Shown: positions 55,627 to 63,144 of the stretch, piece by piece
How positions within the stretch are numbered: the stretch's first letter is position 1
Layout of the letters: each line of letters opens with the position of its first letter
Assembly (NCBI GenBank): GCA_036960305.1
Contig: JBALWA010000010.1
Location: 1-64,000 of the forward strand
Direction: 5' to 3'
Origin: JBALVT01 sp036960305
Lineage (GTDB): Bacteria; Pseudomonadota; Gammaproteobacteria; Pseudomonadales; Halieaceae
DNA length: 64,000 bases
Notes under the pieces: generated by a model
Database searches by the model: none
What the model was told of the DNA's origin: nothing
The model's input: the letters and a program-made list of their open reading frames with translations, nothing else
Made by a program: the position numbers and the translations under genes

Positions 55627-56678
55627 ATAAGAGAAAAGGGGGGCTGCTATTGCCTCTGGGCGCCATTGTCATCCTCTTGCTGTTGGTGGCACTAATGGCG
55701 GGTTACTTCAGCGATAAGATTGAGCCGGGTCTCGATGGAATCGGGATGGTCGACGCCTCCTCTGCAGTTGAAGTTGTGCGCTTGAAGGGCGCATTCACCG
55801 AGCCGGTTCCCGCCTCTGTGGAGGCCAGGGAAGCCACCATTATTTCCTCACGCCTGATGGCCCGTATCACCGCTATAGAAGTTCGTGCCGGCGACTACGT
55901 CGACGCAGGGCAGCTGTTGCTCACGCTGGAGAGTATCGACCTGCAGGCCCGCGTGCTCCAGGCCAGGGAGCAGGTCCGGGCGGTGAAAGCAAGACTCACC
56001 GAGGCCAGGCAAAATCTGGTGCGAGCGAAAGAACTGCATGGGAAGGGGCTGATTGCCGTGGCTGATCGGGATGCTGCGCAAGCCAACGCGAGTTCTCTGG
56101 AGGCGGACTTTGCGGCCTCTCAGCAGGCATTGGAGGAGGCGGAGACTGCGATGAGCTACACCGAAATCCGCTCGCCGATTGCCGGTCGGGTAGTCGATCG
56201 CTTCGCCGAACCTGGCGACACGGCTTCCCCGGGCACGACGCTTTTGTCCCTGTACAATCCTTTTTCCCTGTGGGCGGAAGCACGCGTGCGTGAACAATTG
56301 GCTTTGTCCCTGGACGTGGGGCATGAACTGCGGGTGGAGATTCCGTCGCTGGAAAAATCTATGACCGCGCGTATCGAGGAGATCGTGCCCGCGGCAGACC
56401 CGGGCTCCCGCAGTTTTTTAGTGAAGGCAGTATTGCCATCAGACCAGGGGCTTCTGCCGGGTATGTACGCCCGCCTGCAGGTGCCAGCCGGTGAACGTAC
56501 CCGCCTCGTTATACCCGTAGACCGGGTAGCGCAGCTTGGTCAGCTTGATGTGGTTTGGGTGCTGGAGTCCGGCGGGTCGGTGCGTCGCTTTGTACGCCTA
56601 GGGCGGCGGGTAGAGGGCACAATGGTGGAAGTGGTTGCTGGCCTGGAGGAGGGAGATAAAATCCTGCGGGTGCCTTGA
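55623..56678 (+). CDS. RND periplasmic adaptor subunit (ArsR-linked)
   Basis: A 351-residue membrane-fusion protein with an N-terminal hydrophobic anchor (residues 8-28) and no lipobox. The lipoyl part (SRLMARITAIEVRAGDYVDAGQ, near 78-98), a coiled-coil hairpin and a barrel follow. It starts inside the permease stop, so permease precedes adaptor, the reverse of the other three pumps here. No outer-membrane channel gene is adjacent, so a TolC-type protein from another locus is needed. Confidence 0.9.
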   Translation: MNKRKGGLLLPLGAIVILLLLVALMAGYFSDKIEPGLDGIGMVDASSAVEVVRLKGAFTEPVPASVEAREATIISSRLMARITAIEVRAGDYVDAGQLLLTLESIDLQARVLQAREQVRAVKARLTEARQNLVRAKELHGKGLIAVADRDAAQANASSLEADFAASQQALEEAETAMSYTEIRSPIAGRVVDRFAEPGDTASPGTTLLSLYNPFSLWAEARVREQLALSLDVGHELRVEIPSLEKSMTARIEEIVPAADPGSRSFLVKAVLPSDQGLLPGMYARLQVPAGERTRLVIPVDRVAQLGQLDVVWVLESGGSVRRFVRLGRRVEGTMVEVVAGLEEGDKILRVP

Positions 56679-56750
56679 GCAAAGACTGGGGGGTATTCAT
56701 CACACTGCTGCCCTATAGGTTCGGTGGACAGCGATTCGCGATTCGCTCAA

Positions 56751-56787
56751 ATTGCTAACAATAGCGAGTGCAACGATTGTCAGCAAT
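56751..56787. promoter_or_regulatory. 12-bp near-perfect inverted repeat upstream of ferric-reductase-like gene
   Basis: ATTGCTAACAAT (56751-56762) and ATTGTCAGCAAT (56776-56787) are reverse complements at 11 of 12 positions, with a 13-base spacer, 30 bases before the ATG at 56818. It may be a dimer-binding operator or an RNA hairpin in the leader. The 5' arm overlaps a candidate longer start of the next gene. Confidence 0.5.
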
Positions 56788-56817
56788 CAACGTCCATTGG
56801 GTGGAGAGGCGAAAGCC

Positions 56818-57714
56818 ATGCAACTGAAAACACTATTAAAGCATCCTGCCATCAATGAGTGGCGTTTGCTGGGCTGTATCACGCTAGTCATGTCCCTGGC
56901 CGTCATTGGCACTGCCAGTGGCCTCGATTTATCACGGGCCGAATCGGTGTCCGCCATGATTGCGTACTCGGTGCGCTGGTCGGTACCATGGCTTTACCTC
57001 GCGTTCGCTGCGTCGTCCCTGCAACAACTTGTTGGCAACGATCTTAGCCGCTGGTTACTGCGTAATCGCAAGATCATGGGGCTCAGCTTTGCTACAGGTA
57101 TGACTTGGCAGGTCTCATTCATTCTCTGGCTGGTGATTGGCCACAGCGATTATTACGTGAATGAGGTCTATGTCTTACGTGATGCGATCGAGGGCTTGGT
57201 GGGCTATGCGCTGCTCATTGCCATGACGGTCACCACCTTCAAGTTCGCGCGCAGCGCCATGAAGCCGAAGCACTGGAAAACACTGCACCGATGGGGCATA
57301 TACTACCTCTGGGCTTATGCATTCAGCGTCTACTGGCATGAACTATTTTATTATAAAGAGCCAGACTGGGTTGACTATTGCTACTATCTTGGCGGTGCGC
57401 TGTCCTTGCTACTGCGAATAACCGCCTGGAGTAAAAAACAACTCCAGCAGGCAGAAAAGCAAGGCCGACTGGCCGAGGCATCGTCAGTGCCGTGGTCTGG
57501 ATTGGGCGCGATGTTAGTTGTTGCTGGCTTACTGGCTGCAGTAATGGGGCTGTGGTGGGCCGATATGGCCTACCTTTATTTTTGGGATGTCAGCTCATTC
57601 AGCTGGTTGGAGCTGTACATGCCTTACTGGCCCTTTATTCCCTACCTGCCGATGTTTCTGGTACTGGCGGGAGTCGCCCTGCGTGTGCGGGGGCAGACCC
57701 TTCGCGTTCATTGA
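56818..57714 (+). CDS. Ferric-reductase-like transmembrane protein
   Basis: A 298-residue membrane protein with about seven transmembrane helices. Paired His positions in the middle helices (HSDYYVNEVYV, PKHWKTLHRWGIYYLW, SVYWHELFYY) fit the ferric-reductase-like (FRD/MsrQ-type) transmembrane domain that carries b-haems. It has no FAD/NAD-binding domain, so electrons would have to be passed on to a partner. A GGAGAGG-type site decides ATG 56818 over 56752. It is downstream of the RND pair by 139 bases that include the inverted repeat, so it may have its own promoter. Confidence 0.75.
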   Translation: MQLKTLLKHPAINEWRLLGCITLVMSLAVIGTASGLDLSRAESVSAMIAYSVRWSVPWLYLAFAASSLQQLVGNDLSRWLLRNRKIMGLSFATGMTWQVSFILWLVIGHSDYYVNEVYVLRDAIEGLVGYALLIAMTVTTFKFARSAMKPKHWKTLHRWGIYYLWAYAFSVYWHELFYYKEPDWVDYCYYLGGALSLLLRITAWSKKQLQQAEKQGRLAEASSVPWSGLGAMLVVAGLLAAVMGLWWADMAYLYFWDVSSFSWLELYMPYWPFIPYLPMFLVLAGVALRVRGQTLRVH

Positions 57715-57730
57715 CTTGTGCTCTTCCTTG

Positions 57731-58399
57731 TTAGGGCCTGAATGCTCGATCAAGCCTGTTAAATTGAATTGACTCCGAAATTTCTTTCGAGAATTCTTCG
57801 GAGCTAAGCTTTGCCAGTAGGGAAAATGCCGCCTGGTAACTAACCGGTCCACCATTGGAAGTAATCACCTTTTTTCCGACGACTACGTTTTTGTCATATT
57901 GCACGTTAATTGCGGGGTAGGCCTTTGCAAGTTTCTTTTCGCCGCCAGCCCAGGTCGTGGCGGCTTTGCCGTCCAGAATACCCGCCTCACCCAACAGCAT
58001 TGCACCTGAACAATTACTCGCCATCCAGGATGCGGAGGCGCCCTGATTCCGAATAAAATTAATCAGGTTTTTATCTCCTATAAAATCATCCATGTCATAG
58101 GCGCTGGGAACAATGAGAACATCCAGCTCCAAATTATCATAGATAGTGCTATCCGCGATAATCCTTAGCCCTTCCTCTGAAACAACGGTTGTATTTTCAG
58201 TCGCGGAAATAACAACAACCTCATAGCTAGAAAACCATGATTTTTTCGTTGCGGCCCCAAAGACCTCAATAGGGGCGGTCACATCGCTTGTCAAAAACCC
58301 ATCAAAAACCACAATGCCGATTTTTGATGATGCGGCACTTGCAAGGCTTGTCGAGATCGAAAGAACGATCAAGCACACCAGCTTTTTAACAGTCTTCAT
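57731..58399 (-). CDS. Exported DJ-1/PfpI family protein
   Basis: A 222-residue protein of the DJ-1/PfpI (GATase-1-like) superfamily with a signal peptide (residues 5-23, ending SLASAA), so it acts in the periplasm. IGIVVFDGFLTSDVTAPIEVFG opens the fold, and the nucleophile elbow is ASNCSGAMLLGEAG, with Cys in the expected position. The domain resembles the AraC-family sensor domain or the isonitrile hydratase type, here without a DNA-binding part. Activity is unknown. It converges on the ferric-reductase-like gene with 16 bases between. Confidence 0.85.
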   Translation of the reverse strand: MKTVKKLVCLIVLSISTSLASAASSKIGIVVFDGFLTSDVTAPIEVFGAATKKSWFSSYEVVVISATENTTVVSEEGLRIIADSTIYDNLELDVLIVPSAYDMDDFIGDKNLINFIRNQGASASWMASNCSGAMLLGEAGILDGKAATTWAGGEKKLAKAYPAINVQYDKNVVVGKKVITSNGGPVSYQAAFSLLAKLSSEEFSKEISESIQFNRLDRAFRP

Positions 58400-58879
58400 T
58401 GTATTTTTACCTATACCTTAGTTGTTCAGATTCGACAGAGTTCTCTATGAGTACTGCGTTCAGCTGCCGCCCCGGTCGTGTGATGTTGTCAACTGGATCA
58501 GCTCTTGTTCGACCGTCATCGAGCACAAAGGTTCGCTGGGCCTGGCCGTTGTTAAACTTCCCGATAATTACATCAATCAGGGTTTGATTCAAAGGGCCCT
58601 CTGAAAGCCCGTCATACCCACGACGAACCGCCGGCCTTATCGGAGGAAAAGAGGGTGGATTCCGTTGAATCGAAGGTTCGGAAAATTTCCTGGCATCATC
58701 ATGCAGGCCATTTCAAAGCATATCTCCCCCCGATGCAACTGACGCCAAGTACCGCGCCTATACGCAGCGAAGACCGGGTACATTGGAATACGCTAATTTA
58801 AGCGTTGAGCCAGACGTCTTCACTGTGAGCTTTTCCCGAAATATTTTTGCAATAACTGTCCTCTACAGGAGTAAGCACC
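58400..58879. other. 480-bp region with no confident gene
   Basis: Short open frames occur on both strands (for example minus 58407-58592), but none has a ribosome-binding site plus a recognisable family. The stretch may be the remnant of a decayed gene or a mobile element. The promoter of the cupin gene should lie near its right end, and that of the DJ-1 gene near its left end; no clear boxes were found. Confidence 0.5.
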
Positions 58880-59242
58880 ATGCCAGAAATCAGTGTACAA
58901 CATCAGTGCGCCAATCTTACCGACCTTATCGCAACAGAATCCTTCGGTGACCCCGTCGGCGAACTGCCGAAGCAAACTGATAGTGGGTTTTTCGAAGCAG
59001 GCAATTTGTTTGCGGGAACCTGGGAATGCGAGCCCGGTACAATGAAGCTGGATCTTGACTTAACAGAGTTTTGCCACCTGTTGCAGGGTCATTGGATATT
59101 GACCTCCGAGTCCGGCCAGGTGACCGAGATCCGGGCTGGCGATAGCTGGGTTTTCCCCCGGGGTTGGAAGGGCACTGCTGAAGTCGTGGAGACTGTGCGC
59201 AAGGTGTATCTGATGATGATCCCCGAGGGCGAGGACAGTTAG
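58880..59242 (+). CDS. Cupin (DUF861/EutQ-like) protein
   Basis: A 120-residue small beta-barrel protein. The segment FEAGNLFAGTWECEPGTMKLD is the first cupin block, and HWILTSESGQVTEIRAGDSWVFPRGWKG is the second; this pattern belongs to the cupin_3/DUF861 group. The usual His ligands are only partly kept, so metal binding is uncertain. It may bind a small ligand. An AGGAG site lies 8 bases before the ATG. It stands alone, converging with the PNPOx-like gene. Confidence 0.87.
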   Translation: MPEISVQHQCANLTDLIATESFGDPVGELPKQTDSGFFEAGNLFAGTWECEPGTMKLDLDLTEFCHLLQGHWILTSESGQVTEIRAGDSWVFPRGWKGTAEVVETVRKVYLMMIPEGEDS

Positions 59243-59276
59243 CTATACGGCATAGATCACAGGGGGTGGAGGTAGG

Positions 59277-59702
59277 CTATTCCTTGGAGCCATCCAGGGT
59301 AAGCCAGCGCTCAGGCCGCATAATATAACGCTTCCACTCGGAGGGCGGCAGGCTGGAAATATAGGCTGGACCTTCCTGCTCTCCGAGATAGCGAATGGCC
59401 ATGGGGATTTCATGCTGTTCGCGATCATCTTCCGCTATCTCGATAATCGGCCCCTCGACACTCACATAGGCGTAGGGCGGACTTTCATCCTGTACACACA
59501 GGCTGATACGCTTCCCAAGGTGAAGTAACTTCCCCTTTCGCGACAGGGGCTGGGTCTCAAACCAAATATCGCCACCTCGCTCATACCAATACCAGACCGG
59601 AACAGTCAGTGGGCCTCGTCCTTCGTTGGAGATACCCACTACCCCCACGTGGACGCCGGCTAGAAACGCTTCACGTTCCTGTGTGCTCATTTTCAAAGTC
59701 AT
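59277..59702 (-). CDS. Pyridoxamine-5'-phosphate-oxidase-like FMN/F420-binding split-barrel protein
   Basis: A 141-residue split beta-barrel protein. GPLTVPVWYWYERGGDIWFETQ and KGKLLHLGKRISLCVQDESPPYAYV follow the pattern of the PNPOx-like flavin-binding family. Small members of this type reduce or bind flavin or F420 rather than acting in vitamin B6 synthesis. It is 4 bases downstream of the gene at 59707 on the same strand, so the two are probably co-transcribed. Confidence 0.85.
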   Translation of the reverse strand: MTLKMSTQEREAFLAGVHVGVVGISNEGRGPLTVPVWYWYERGGDIWFETQPLSRKGKLLHLGKRISLCVQDESPPYAYVSVEGPIIEIAEDDREQHEIPMAIRYLGEQEGPAYISSLPPSEWKRYIMRPERWLTLDGSKE

Positions 59703-59706
59703 ACAA

Positions 59707-60924
59707 TTATTGTCCTGTCTCGCTTTCGGTGTTGATTGTCACCTGACAAAGGGAGTTGCCCTGCTCCAGGCAGTTAAACGCGATCTGATCAGAGCTGGCT
59801 GTTGCGCCCAAAGCGGGGTCTAGGTAATCCACCATTCGCGCCTTCCCCTGGCCTAGTAGTGCCAACTGATACTGCACCATGCCTCGCAAGCCCTGGAAGT
59901 CGTGAATCCGAAAGATATAGCCGGCCGCGCCAGCCGCTGCGCCCACCAGTGTTTGCCCGGCTGGGTTGTAGAGTGACCAGGTGCCGACTGCACGCTTGAA
60001 AAAGAGGTCACTGCTACACTGTGTTCCGTCCTGCTGTTCAGTCAGAAGAGCAGCCACAGGCAAGCCTGCCAGACAGATGGCCGGAGCGATTGCCTGCGCG
60101 TAGTACTGGTTCATAGTGGCTTGAGGCTGTAACAACAGCATGGTACGCCAGGGCGAGATACCATAGGCCTGCGCCAGAACCTGGCTGTCAGGCGGAGTCA
60201 GTAGCCCCGCGAGATTTCTAAACTCGTTCTCATAAGCGGTTACCAGTGTTGTGGGTTCCAATCCGGAGGTGAGGAGAATCTCGTTCAGCTTATTCAGTAC
60301 TTCTTCGTCCACATCCTCGAGCAAAAGGTATTCCGACACAAACTGGTGATCGGTCCACAGCCCGGCCACGGCTACCATTTTCTCCAGCATGGAGTGGCCT
60401 TCCCGGTACAACAATTTCCAGAAGCGGATGTCACTTTCCAGCGTGCGTATAAATTGCTCGGAAGAGTCCCGGGAAACCAGGGCCAGGTTCAGCTGGGCCA
60501 GTTGGAGTATTACACCCCACTGGGGAGTCGCAGCGTCCGAGGAGCTTTTGACGAGGTGGTGAAAATCCCGTGACTGCAAAAGCTTGCGGTATTCCGTCAA
60601 GTTCTTGTCGATTTCCCGCAATGTACCCGGCTCGCCTGCCGCCATGTCCTCGCGCAGAACCGCCAGGCAACCCAGTTGTGTTCTGGGGGCACAGCGAGTG
60701 AAGTCTTCCAGTGCATTGTTGCTGTCGGGCACGGTCAGCGACTGTCGGATTAGCTCGCCGGGTGATTCGCTGTTGGGGGGGGTACTCAATATACGCAGGA
60801 CGTCAGTACCGGGGTGCTGGTCAAACAACGGACTGTTGATGGCAGCCGTAACGCCCAGCGCTGCGACCAGGGCGAACCCGATCCAGCGCGCAGTTCTCAA
60901 AGTTGCCATTTCGTCAGCCTTCAT
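59707..60924 (-). CDS. Hypothetical membrane-anchored protein
   Basis: A 405-residue protein not recognised as any family. An N-terminal hydrophobic helix (residues 13-30) anchors it, and the rest is mostly helical, with one later hydrophobic patch (LVGAAAGAAGYIF). Cysteines at CAPRTQLGC (9 apart), CLAG, CSSD and a C-terminal CLEQGNSLC suggest disulphides in the periplasm. It is divergent from the ToxR/CadC-like regulator with 111 bases between starts, which is likely its controller. An ATG at 60909 is an alternative start. Confidence 0.6.
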   Translation of the reverse strand: MKADEMATLRTARWIGFALVAALGVTAAINSPLFDQHPGTDVLRILSTPPNSESPGELIRQSLTVPDSNNALEDFTRCAPRTQLGCLAVLREDMAAGEPGTLREIDKNLTEYRKLLQSRDFHHLVKSSSDAATPQWGVILQLAQLNLALVSRDSSEQFIRTLESDIRFWKLLYREGHSMLEKMVAVAGLWTDHQFVSEYLLLEDVDEEVLNKLNEILLTSGLEPTTLVTAYENEFRNLAGLLTPPDSQVLAQAYGISPWRTMLLLQPQATMNQYYAQAIAPAICLAGLPVAALLTEQQDGTQCSSDLFFKRAVGTWSLYNPAGQTLVGAAAGAAGYIFRIHDFQGLRGMVQYQLALLGQGKARMVDYLDPALGATASSDQIAFNCLEQGNSLCQVTINTESETGQ

Positions 60925-61035
60925 TTCGTGGTCATGGCTATATCATTGTTTTATATGCGAATTTATTCCTGAGCAAAACCCGAGTAAAAACCGCTCACGC
61001 ACTACAAGCCACCTCATGGGTGCTAATATGACCCT

Positions 61036-61872
61036 ATGACAAGTCGTTCCACTAATTTAAGGTATCACACAGGCGGCATCGATATCGCCCCGGACAAAGG
61101 CACGCTTGCGGCGGACAGCAACACGCTCCATCTCGGTCCAATTAACATGAAAGTGCTGGAGGCACTTCTACGGGGTCATGGTGAATTGGTCAGCCGAGAG
61201 GAACTGTTCAAGCAGGTCTGGCCGAATCAGCTTGTTAGCGACGAGACCCTGACCAAGTGCATTTCTGACATTCGCCTAAACCTTGGCAAACTGAGCAGTG
61301 AGCAAAAGTTTATCCACACGGTTCCCAAGAAGGGCTACCAGTGGTTACCTGAAGTTATCGAGGGGGAGGCCGATTCAGCAAGCCGGGAAAGCAGGAAACG
61401 CCTATCCCATATTTCCAGCAGTCTGTTCGCGCTGGTTCTCCTGGCGGTACTGCTGCTGGTCAGTGGCGGATTTCTGTTGGTACCGGACAACAACACAGTC
61501 ACTATCGCCCTGTTGCCCATCAGGGCTGACGGCGAGCAAGCCCGCCAGGTCGCCAGTGCACTAGATGATAACCTGCAGGTGCAATTGGTGGAAACCAATG
61601 CCCTGCGACTGCTGTCCGGTGAGGCCGTTATCGAATTGCCGCCAAATCCCTTCCATTACCTGCACAGTGAGTTCGGTACCCACTGGGTACTTGAGGGAAG
61701 GGTGAGGGCAGTGAGCGACACTGTGCGGGTTTCACTCAGCCTGGTGGATGCCAGCACCGCAATTGTGATTCATACCCGCATAGCGCTTGTTTCCCCCGCG
61801 CCTGCAGAGCTGGCCCGATTCAGCGAGGCATTTATCGCGGAGATCGTCACCTTGGCAGTTGCCGGGGAGTAG
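61036..61872 (+). CDS. ToxR/CadC-like membrane-bound winged-helix regulator
   Basis: A 278-residue transcription factor. An OmpR-type winged-helix DNA-binding domain spans about residues 15-108 (SREELFKQVWPNQLVSDETLTKC and FIHTVPKKGYQW, the typical wing). A single transmembrane helix (about 128-150) and a periplasmic part (about 155-278) follow that resembles the second half of CadC-type or FlgO-like proteins (IALLPIRADGEQARQVASALDD). Such proteins sense the periplasm and bind DNA without phosphorylation. Divergent position points to the gene at 59707 as target (inference). Confidence 0.88.
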   Translation: MTSRSTNLRYHTGGIDIAPDKGTLAADSNTLHLGPINMKVLEALLRGHGELVSREELFKQVWPNQLVSDETLTKCISDIRLNLGKLSSEQKFIHTVPKKGYQWLPEVIEGEADSASRESRKRLSHISSSLFALVLLAVLLLVSGGFLLVPDNNTVTIALLPIRADGEQARQVASALDDNLQVQLVETNALRLLSGEAVIELPPNPFHYLHSEFGTHWVLEGRVRAVSDTVRVSLSLVDASTAIVIHTRIALVSPAPAELARFSEAFIAEIVTLAVAGE

Positions 61873-61947
61873 GGCTAAACGAATCAAGCGACGAAACTCT
61901 GGGGGCAGCTATTCACACGTTGAATCGCTCTTACCCAGGGCAGGGCT

Positions 61948-62334
61948 CTATTTACCGGCTGCCAGGTCAGCAATGCTCCCGTCACTCTTGTACACGGCAA
62001 ACCGCTCAATCTCTCCCTGATTAATCGCTTTAACCATCGTGTCGAGTTGCTGATCTGTCTCTGAAAAGCTGGGTAGTTCGTTTTCTTTGCCCAATAATCC
62101 AGCAATAAAGACTAAATCCCAGGACTTTCCGGTTTGTTTGGTATCCTCAACCAGTCCTGGAAAATTGTTCAACTCGTGCAACTCTTTATCAATAAACATC
62201 ACAGGCGTTATTGAGAAGTCGCCACGATTCCCCTGGCCATCCATACGACCTGCCGTTTCAGCGAAAACAAACAGTATCCGCTGTGCTTCTTTTTTGCTCC
62301 GACTGCGTTCCAGTAACGCATCGTATGTCAACAT
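61948..62334 (-). CDS. Hypothetical protein, about 128 residues
   Basis: A soluble-looking protein with no signal peptide or membrane helix. Charged helices (YDALLERSRSKKEAQRILFVF) alternate with strands (FSITPVMFIDKELHELNNFP, WDLVFIAGLLGK), suggesting a small alpha/beta fold. I recognise no family. It stands between the CadC-like regulator and the TetR gene, 84 bases from the latter on the same strand. Confidence 0.6.
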   Translation of the reverse strand: MLTYDALLERSRSKKEAQRILFVFAETAGRMDGQGNRGDFSITPVMFIDKELHELNNFPGLVEDTKQTGKSWDLVFIAGLLGKENELPSFSETDQQLDTMVKAINQGEIERFAVYKSDGSIADLAAGK

Positions 62335-62418
62335 AGTTATTTACTCAGTTTTCAGATCACGGTTTTCGGGAACGAATCTACCGTTGTGAAAGTTCGATAG
62401 GGTGCCGCCTTCAATCCG

Positions 62419-63024
62419 TTAATCATGTACCAGCGAAGTGAGAATATGCTCTACAAAGGAGTCTCTTCTAGCCTCCGAAACACCGTCAAATACCATTTTT
62501 GCCAAAAATGCTGATGACGCGCTGATGACTTGTGCGCGGTCGCGTATGTCGTCCTCGTCAACCTTTTTGGTTCTGATACTATCCTTGATCATTTGCATGA
62601 GTGAATCTACCAGGCGGGCTTCAAACTTTCGAAACTGCTGCTGAAGTTCCGGTGCAAAGTGCATGTTCCACATGAGCCAAACCTTTACATAGTCGGGCTC
62701 CTGGACGGCTAAGTCGCAAAATAGAGTGGCGGTAGCTGCCAGGCGTTCATCGGGATCGGGCAGCGCCTCTGCGGGAGGAACGATGGCTTCAATTAATCTC
62801 TGCCCCACCTCCTCGAGGGTGGAAGTCACCAGGGCGTCCCGATTGGGGAAATAGGTAAAAATGGTGGGCACAGACACATTGCAGGCCCTTGCTAGATCTG
62901 CGTGTTTAGTGGCCCCGATGCCCTTGGCTGCCATGCAGGCAACCCCGGCCCTCAAGAGCTGTAGCTTACGTTCTTCCGGCTCCATTTGTGGAGCGCGTTT
63001 GCGTTGGTTCATGGCTTTAGCCAT
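62419..63024 (-). CDS. TetR-family regulator of HapR/LuxR-like type
   Basis: A 201-residue TetR repressor/activator. The N-terminal DNA-binding domain (about 14-60) includes ERKLQLLRAGVACMAAKGIG, HADLARACNVSVPTIFTYF and PNRDALV. This pattern (KGIGxxxHADxA, VSVPTxFxYFPxRxxLV, then KVW) closely follows Vibrio HapR/LuxR/SmcR, the master quorum-sensing regulators, rather than the AcrR branch. The ligand-binding half is less similar. It is on the minus strand, alone. A link to quorum sensing in this organism is inference. Confidence 0.85.
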   Translation of the reverse strand: MAKAMNQRKRAPQMEPEERKLQLLRAGVACMAAKGIGATKHADLARACNVSVPTIFTYFPNRDALVTSTLEEVGQRLIEAIVPPAEALPDPDERLAATATLFCDLAVQEPDYVKVWLMWNMHFAPELQQQFRKFEARLVDSLMQMIKDSIRTKKVDEDDIRDRAQVISASSAFLAKMVFDGVSEARRDSFVEHILTSLVHD

Positions 63025-63144
63025 TATTCAGTCCCTTTTCTAACAATTTCGCTTAGTGTACATGTCGCTACGGGCTAGTAGCCAGAATTACGAGTATTCT
63101 CCCCGAGATAGACGCCAATATGCCCGTTGCTTAAAATGGAGTGT

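Noticed and set aside
58407..58592. 61-codon minus-strand ORF upstream of the DJ-1 gene
   Set aside because: No ribosome-binding site or recognisable family; kept only as a possible remnant region.
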